Source: Mucilaginibacter myungsuensis
Lineage (GTDB): Bacteria > Bacteroidota > Bacteroidia > Sphingobacteriales > Sphingobacteriaceae
NCBI RefSeq assembly: GCF_015222005.1
Contig: NZ_JADFFL010000008.1
Coordinates: 62,001 to 126,000 of the forward strand
Reading direction: 5' to 3'
Length of the DNA: 64,000 bases
Shown: one piece after another, positions 60,670 to 64,000 of the stretch
Layout: each line of letters opens with the position of its first letter
Position numbering within the stretch: position 1 is the stretch's first letter
Position numbers and translations under genes: made by a program
Notes under the pieces: model-generated
Databases searched by the model: none
Told to the model about the DNA's origin: nothing
The model's input: only the letters and a program-made list of their open reading frames with translations

Positions 60670-60781
60670 ATACTGGCTTCAGTTTGTAACTGAAGCCTAT
60701 GGATAAATGAAAGTCTGTGACTTTCGACAGTCGAAGACTGTCAACATCGCGAGGCTTCAGTTACAAATTGAAGCCAGTATT
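60669..60781. repeat. Nested four-hairpin repeat between HAD and cdaA genes
   Basis: The outer 29-base arms (60669-60697 and 60753-60781) match at nearly all positions. Each arm is itself a hairpin (GGCTTCAGTT-TGT-AACTGAAGCC), and two more lie between: GAAAGTC-TGT-GACTTTC (60709-60725) and GACAGTC-GAA-GACTGTC. It lies between convergent genes. Confidence 0.85.
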
Positions 60782-60799
60782 AGGGACAAATTGGGGATA

Positions 60800-61588
60800 T
60801 TAAAAATCCTTATTCAGCAATTTCTCCAACTCCGCAAAGCTGATGTTGGCTTTTACGCGGCCTTGTTTGGCGTAGGATATCTCGCCGGTCTCTTCGGATA
60901 TGATGATGGCGGTGGCATCGTTTGCTTCGGTGACGCCAATGCCGGCACGGTGGCGCAAGCCAAATTGGGCAGGCAGATCGGTCTTGTCGGTTAAGGGTAA
61001 AATGCAACTGGCTGATTTGATCTTGTTGCCGGCTATGATCACAGCCCCGTCGTGCAGCGGACTATGTTTTTGAAAGATGCTCTCTAACAGGCGTTTGCTG
61101 ATCTTGGCCTCCATCATTTCGCAACTGTTCTGGTAAAGTTGCTCATCGTAATATTTTACAAAAACGATCAATGCGCCGGTATTGGTGGCCTTCATGCTTT
61201 TGGCCGCGTCGATGATCGGTTTAATGCGGGCGTAGTTATTTTTCTCTACCTCTTTTTTGCCAAAGAAGTAACGCCACCACTCGCGGTTGCGTTGCAGCGA
61301 TGCATTTTTACCCACCAGTAACAGGAAGCGGCGTATCTCTTGCTGAAAAACGATCAATATAGCTATCCCACCAACTTTAATGAAGTTGCCAAGCATAAAA
61401 GCGGTAAGGGTAAGATATTTCTCAACCGCGAAGTAAAGCACACAAAGTACCAATCCGCCGATAAAGATATTGGCAGCAATGGTCCCTTTGATCAAATTAT
61501 AAAGCTGATAAATAAGAAAAGCCACCAGCAGTACATCTACCACCGACAGGAAATTGAACTTTGGGAAATTGAGGTCCATCATCAGCAT
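60800..61588 (-). CDS. cdaA: Diadenylate cyclase CdaA
   Basis: A 262-residue membrane-bound cyclic-di-AMP synthase. Three membrane helices (about residues 14-33, 38-55 and 62-82) are followed by a DisA_N domain with the catalytic motifs DGA (residues 180-182, PLHDGAVIIAGNKI) and RHR (212-214, GLRHRAGIGVTE). CdaA makes the second messenger c-di-AMP, which controls potassium and osmolyte balance. Partners CdaR and GlmM are not seen here, and Bacteroidota usually lack the cdaR operon found in Firmicutes. The ATG at 61588 is used; the two ATG codons just after it are equally possible. Confidence 0.94.
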   Translation of the reverse strand: MLMMDLNFPKFNFLSVVDVLLVAFLIYQLYNLIKGTIAANIFIGGLVLCVLYFAVEKYLTLTAFMLGNFIKVGGIAILIVFQQEIRRFLLLVGKNASLQRNREWWRYFFGKKEVEKNNYARIKPIIDAAKSMKATNTGALIVFVKYYDEQLYQNSCEMMEAKISKRLLESIFQKHSPLHDGAVIIAGNKIKSASCILPLTDKTDLPAQFGLRHRAGIGVTEANDATAIIISEETGEISYAKQGRVKANISFAELEKLLNKDF

Positions 61589-61790
61589 GCTACGAAGTTA
61601 ATTGAAATAGCTTAAAGCGAAAAGACCAAAGCAGAAAGCTTTTAGGAATACCGAAGCTTGGTCGGCGATGAACTTTTTGCCCGCGCAACACTTAGCTTTA
61701 GAATGGCTTTGTCATAGCCAGCTAATTTTAGAGTATACCCCTAAACATTTAAGGAAAAATATCCGTTCCTTTATAATAGAAAGGGCTACC

Positions 61791-62888
61791 ATGAGAGGTT
61801 TTGGATTTTCTAAGTTCACTCCCCGCCAAATAGAAAAAGGCGGATTCGATGAATTATTGAAATTATTTTTAGAATTGCTTAACTACACCTCCGGCGATGC
61901 AGGCGAAGCTTTGGCCTGGATGAACGAATTGGATAAGCAATACAACATCACCAACGACGAGTACGGCATGGGTGATTTTATAGACGAACTGAAGCAAAAA
62001 GGCTATCTGAACGAGGATAACCAGAGCGGGGAGTTCGCGATCACGGCCAAGACCGAGCAAAGCATCCGCAGTTCGGCTTTGGAAGAGATCTTTGGTAAGT
62101 TGAAAAAGTCGGGGCGAGGTAACCACCGCTCGCCAAAATCGGGACAGGGCGACGAGCGTAACAGCGAACGCCGCGAGTTCCAGTTCGGTGACAGTTTGGA
62201 CCAGATCGATATGACCCAATCGATCCACAACGCGCAGGTCAACCACGGCATCGGCGATTTTATGATGACCGAGCGCGATCTGGAAGTGGAGGAAATGGAC
62301 TTTAAGACCCTTACCTCTACTGTGCTAATGATCGATATATCGCACTCTATGATCCTGTACGGCGAGGACCGTATCACCCCTGCCAAAAAAGTTGCTATGG
62401 CTTTGGCCGAACTGATCCGTACCAAATATCCTAAAGACACTTTGGACATCGTAGTTTTCGGTAACGATGCCTGGCCGATCACGTTAAAAGACCTGCCTTA
62501 TCTGCAAGTAGGCCCGTACCACACCAATACTTATGCCGGTCTGGAACTGGCGACCGACATCCTACGCCGTCGCAAGACCAGCAACAAGCAGATCTTTATG
62601 ATCACGGACGGTAAGCCGACCTGCTTAAAAGAAGGCACGAAATATTACAAGAACAGCATCGGCCTTGACCGTAAAGTGGTGAATAAAACACTCACCATGG
62701 CCGCGCAATGCAAACGCCTAAAAATACCGATCACCACTTTTATGATCGCCAAGGACCCTTACCTGCAACAGTTCGTCCGCAAGTTTACGGAGACCAATGG
62801 CGGTAAAGCTTTTTATAGCTCTTTGAATGGATTGGGTGAATATATTTTTGAGGATTATATCCGTAATAGAAGAAAAACTGTTAGATAG
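61791..62888 (+). CDS. VWA domain-containing protein, partner of a MoxR-type ATPase
   Basis: A 365-residue protein. The N-terminal helical region (MRGFGFSKFTPRQIEKGGFDELLKLFLELLNYTSGDAGEALAWMNELDKQYNITNDEYGMGDFIDELKQKGYL) is followed by a charged linker and a C-terminal von Willebrand A domain with MIDAS motif VLMIDISHSM (DxSxS), the Thr in NTYAGLEL and Asp in MITDGKPT. I start at 61791 because AAAGGG lies 5 bases before it and the upstream 41 codons read as non-coding. The AAA+ ATPase gene follows 145 bases later, making a MoxR/VWA chaperone-like pair. The client is unknown. Confidence 0.9.
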   Translation: MRGFGFSKFTPRQIEKGGFDELLKLFLELLNYTSGDAGEALAWMNELDKQYNITNDEYGMGDFIDELKQKGYLNEDNQSGEFAITAKTEQSIRSSALEEIFGKLKKSGRGNHRSPKSGQGDERNSERREFQFGDSLDQIDMTQSIHNAQVNHGIGDFMMTERDLEVEEMDFKTLTSTVLMIDISHSMILYGEDRITPAKKVAMALAELIRTKYPKDTLDIVVFGNDAWPITLKDLPYLQVGPYHTNTYAGLELATDILRRRKTSNKQIFMITDGKPTCLKEGTKYYKNSIGLDRKVVNKTLTMAAQCKRLKIPITTFMIAKDPYLQQFVRKFTETNGGKAFYSSLNGLGEYIFEDYIRNRRKTVR

Positions 62889-63022
62889 TCCGATAGTCGG
62901 GAAGACCGAAAGTCCGAAAGACGGAGAATAGTTTCGAAGTTAGAAGGACTGGAAAACATCATCAGTTAAACCTATAATAATAAAAGCTTCCGGACTTTCC
63001 GACTTACGCGGACTTCCGGACT
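62889..63022. repeat. Dispersed AGTCCGAAAGTCC-type repeat pair between VWA and MoxR genes
   Basis: Block 62889-62930 (units AGTCCG, AGACCGAAAGTCCGAAAGAC) begins at the VWA stop codon, and the inverted block 62988-63022 (CTTCCGGACTTTCCGACTT...) ends 11 bases before the ATPase start. Confidence 0.75.
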
Positions 63023-63033
63023 AATCAAGAACA

Positions 63034-64000
63034 ATGAGCAAATTACTATCTATAAAAACATTAGGCGAGTTAAAGGCTACCGGTTACAAAAGCCGTAGCG
63101 TTAAAGAAGAGTTACGTGATAACCTGACCATCCAATTACAAAAGAAAGAGGGTGGCTTTGAGGGCATCGTTGGTTACGAGGATACGGTTATCCCGGATCT
63201 GCAGACGGCTATTTTATCGCGCCACAACATCTTATTATTAGGTCTGCGCGGGCAGGCTAAAACCCGTATAGCCCGTTTGCTGGTGAACTTACTGGATGAG
63301 TATGTGCCCTACATTGAGGGTTCAGAATTATTTGATGACCCTTTGGCGCCGATATCCTGGTATGGTTCCAGCCAAATAGAGATACATGGCGATAAAACGC
63401 CTATCGGCTGGATACACCGCAGCGAGCGCTATACCGAAAAACTGGCCACGCCGGATGTTACCGTTGCCGACCTGATCGGTGATGTGGACCCGATCAAGGC
63501 AGCCACATTGAAACTGACCTACTCTGATGAACGCGTACTGCATTTCGGTCTGATCCCGCGCGCGCACCGTGGTATATTCGTGATCAACGAATTACCCGAT
63601 CTACAGGCACGTATTCAAGTTTCGCTGTTCAATATCCTGCAAGAGAAGGATATCCAGATCCGTGGTTTTAAACTGCGCCTGCCACTGGATATCCAATTTG
63701 TGTTCACCGCCAACCCTGAAGATTATACCAACCGTGGTTCTATCGTTACCCCATTAAAGGACCGTATCGAAAGTCAGATATTGACGCACTACCCGCGCTC
63801 GGTAGAGATATCGCGCAAGATCACCCAACAGGAGGCATCGCTGACCGAATCGCAAAAAGCCAACATAGAAGCTGATGGATTAGTAAAAGACCTGGTAGAG
63901 CAGATCGCGTTCGAGGCACGTAACTCGGAGTACATCGATAAAAAATCCGGCGTGTCTGCCCGTTTGACCATATCATCATACGAGAACCTGATCAGTAATG
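63034..64000 (+). CDS. MoxR/ChlI-like AAA+ ATPase (5' part, runs off the right edge)
   Basis: The frame is open from the ATG at 63034 to the last base (322 codons visible). The product is an AAA+ ATPase of the magnesium-chelatase/MoxR clade: Walker A GLRGQAKTR (about residues 73-81), Walker B-like GIFVINELPDLQARIQ (about 190-205), and sensor 1 in FTANPEDYTNRG. The insertion with WIHRSERYTEKLATPDVTVADLIGDVDPIKA is typical of chelatase-like members. These ATPases work with VWA proteins to remodel or insert metal into clients; the VWA gene is immediately upstream in the same direction. The C-terminus is not visible. Confidence 0.9.
   Translation, partial: MSKLLSIKTLGELKATGYKSRSVKEELRDNLTIQLQKKEGGFEGIVGYEDTVIPDLQTAILSRHNILLLGLRGQAKTRIARLLVNLLDEYVPYIEGSELFDDPLAPISWYGSSQIEIHGDKTPIGWIHRSERYTEKLATPDVTVADLIGDVDPIKAATLKLTYSDERVLHFGLIPRAHRGIFVINELPDLQARIQVSLFNILQEKDIQIRGFKLRLPLDIQFVFTANPEDYTNRGSIVTPLKDRIESQILTHYPRSVEISRKITQQEASLTESQKANIEADGLVKDLVEQIAFEARNSEYIDKKSGVSARLTISSYENLISN

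Noticed and set aside
61668..61790. Longer N-terminus for the VWA protein
   Set aside because: The 41 extra residues look non-coding, whereas the internal ATG has a good ribosome-binding site and gives a family-like start.

Overview
The window reads as a chromosomal segment of a Bacteroidota bacterium, most likely Sphingobacteriaceae (Mucilaginibacter/Pedobacter type). The grounds are family content (DUF2723, DUF3098, GH92, GH106, a TonB receptor with a carboxypeptidase-regulatory-like plug extension, the YozG-type XRE/DUF2975 pair, the ftsX-DUF3098-uppP block) and several upstream sites fitting the Bacteroidota promoter form TAnnTTTG (-7). The genus is inference. I see 48 protein genes (two cut by the window edges) and one tRNA. 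There is no phage, no transposase and no CRISPR array.

Layout. 1-9.3 kb: C-terminal serine-hydrolase part of a larger protein, a DUF4198 protein, a fused 2-oxoacid dehydrogenase E1, a DUF2723 membrane glycosyltransferase and a DUF5009 membrane acyltransferase. 9.4-12.7 kb: tRNA-Gln, prs, rplY and pth, with a toxin-antitoxin pair sitting between two identical 35-bp copies of the rplY terminator. 12.8-18.2 kb: periplasmic ankyrin protein, DUF2271 protein, PepSY-diflavin reductase and a convergent ApbE flavin transferase; together these look like an extracytosolic flavin electron-transfer system, and the DUF2271 protein carries a candidate flavinylation motif. 18.2-23.1 kb: DUF2975 - XRE regulator - ABC ATPase - ABC permease fused to an M1 aminopeptidase, under tandem palindromic operators. 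23.3-33.5 kb: small membrane protein, lone receiver protein, YfcC carrier, ketoacyl synthase, GH92 mannosidase, a WxxGxW lipoprotein, hydroxyacyl-CoA dehydrogenase, M20 amidohydrolase and SPOR protein. 33.7-43.1 kb: secA and a three-gene heavy-metal RND efflux operon. 43.2-44.0 kb: a DUF559 nuclease-like gene bracketed by two structured ~180-bp direct repeats. 44-51 kb: orphan ABC ATPase, ftsX-DUF3098-uppP and a GH106 rhamnosidase. 51-55.4 kb: divergent SDR/HxlR pair, TonB receptor and SRPBCC protein, bracketed in part by two copies of a GGGAGGGG-type repeat. 56-64 kb: ftsK, lolA, YjbR, HAD phosphatase, cdaA and a VWA/MoxR pair.

Housekeeping genes (prs, rplY, pth, secA, ftsX, uppP, ftsK, lolA, cdaA) alternate with accessory blocks, and intergenic space is unusually rich in palindromic repeats of at least six sequence families. 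The most promising unusual items are the repeat-flanked DUF559 gene, the flavinylation cluster, the terminator duplication around the toxin-antitoxin pair, and operator-like palindromes over the promoters of the DUF2975-XRE operon and the TonB receptor. All function calls are from reading the translated sequence; no database search was run.
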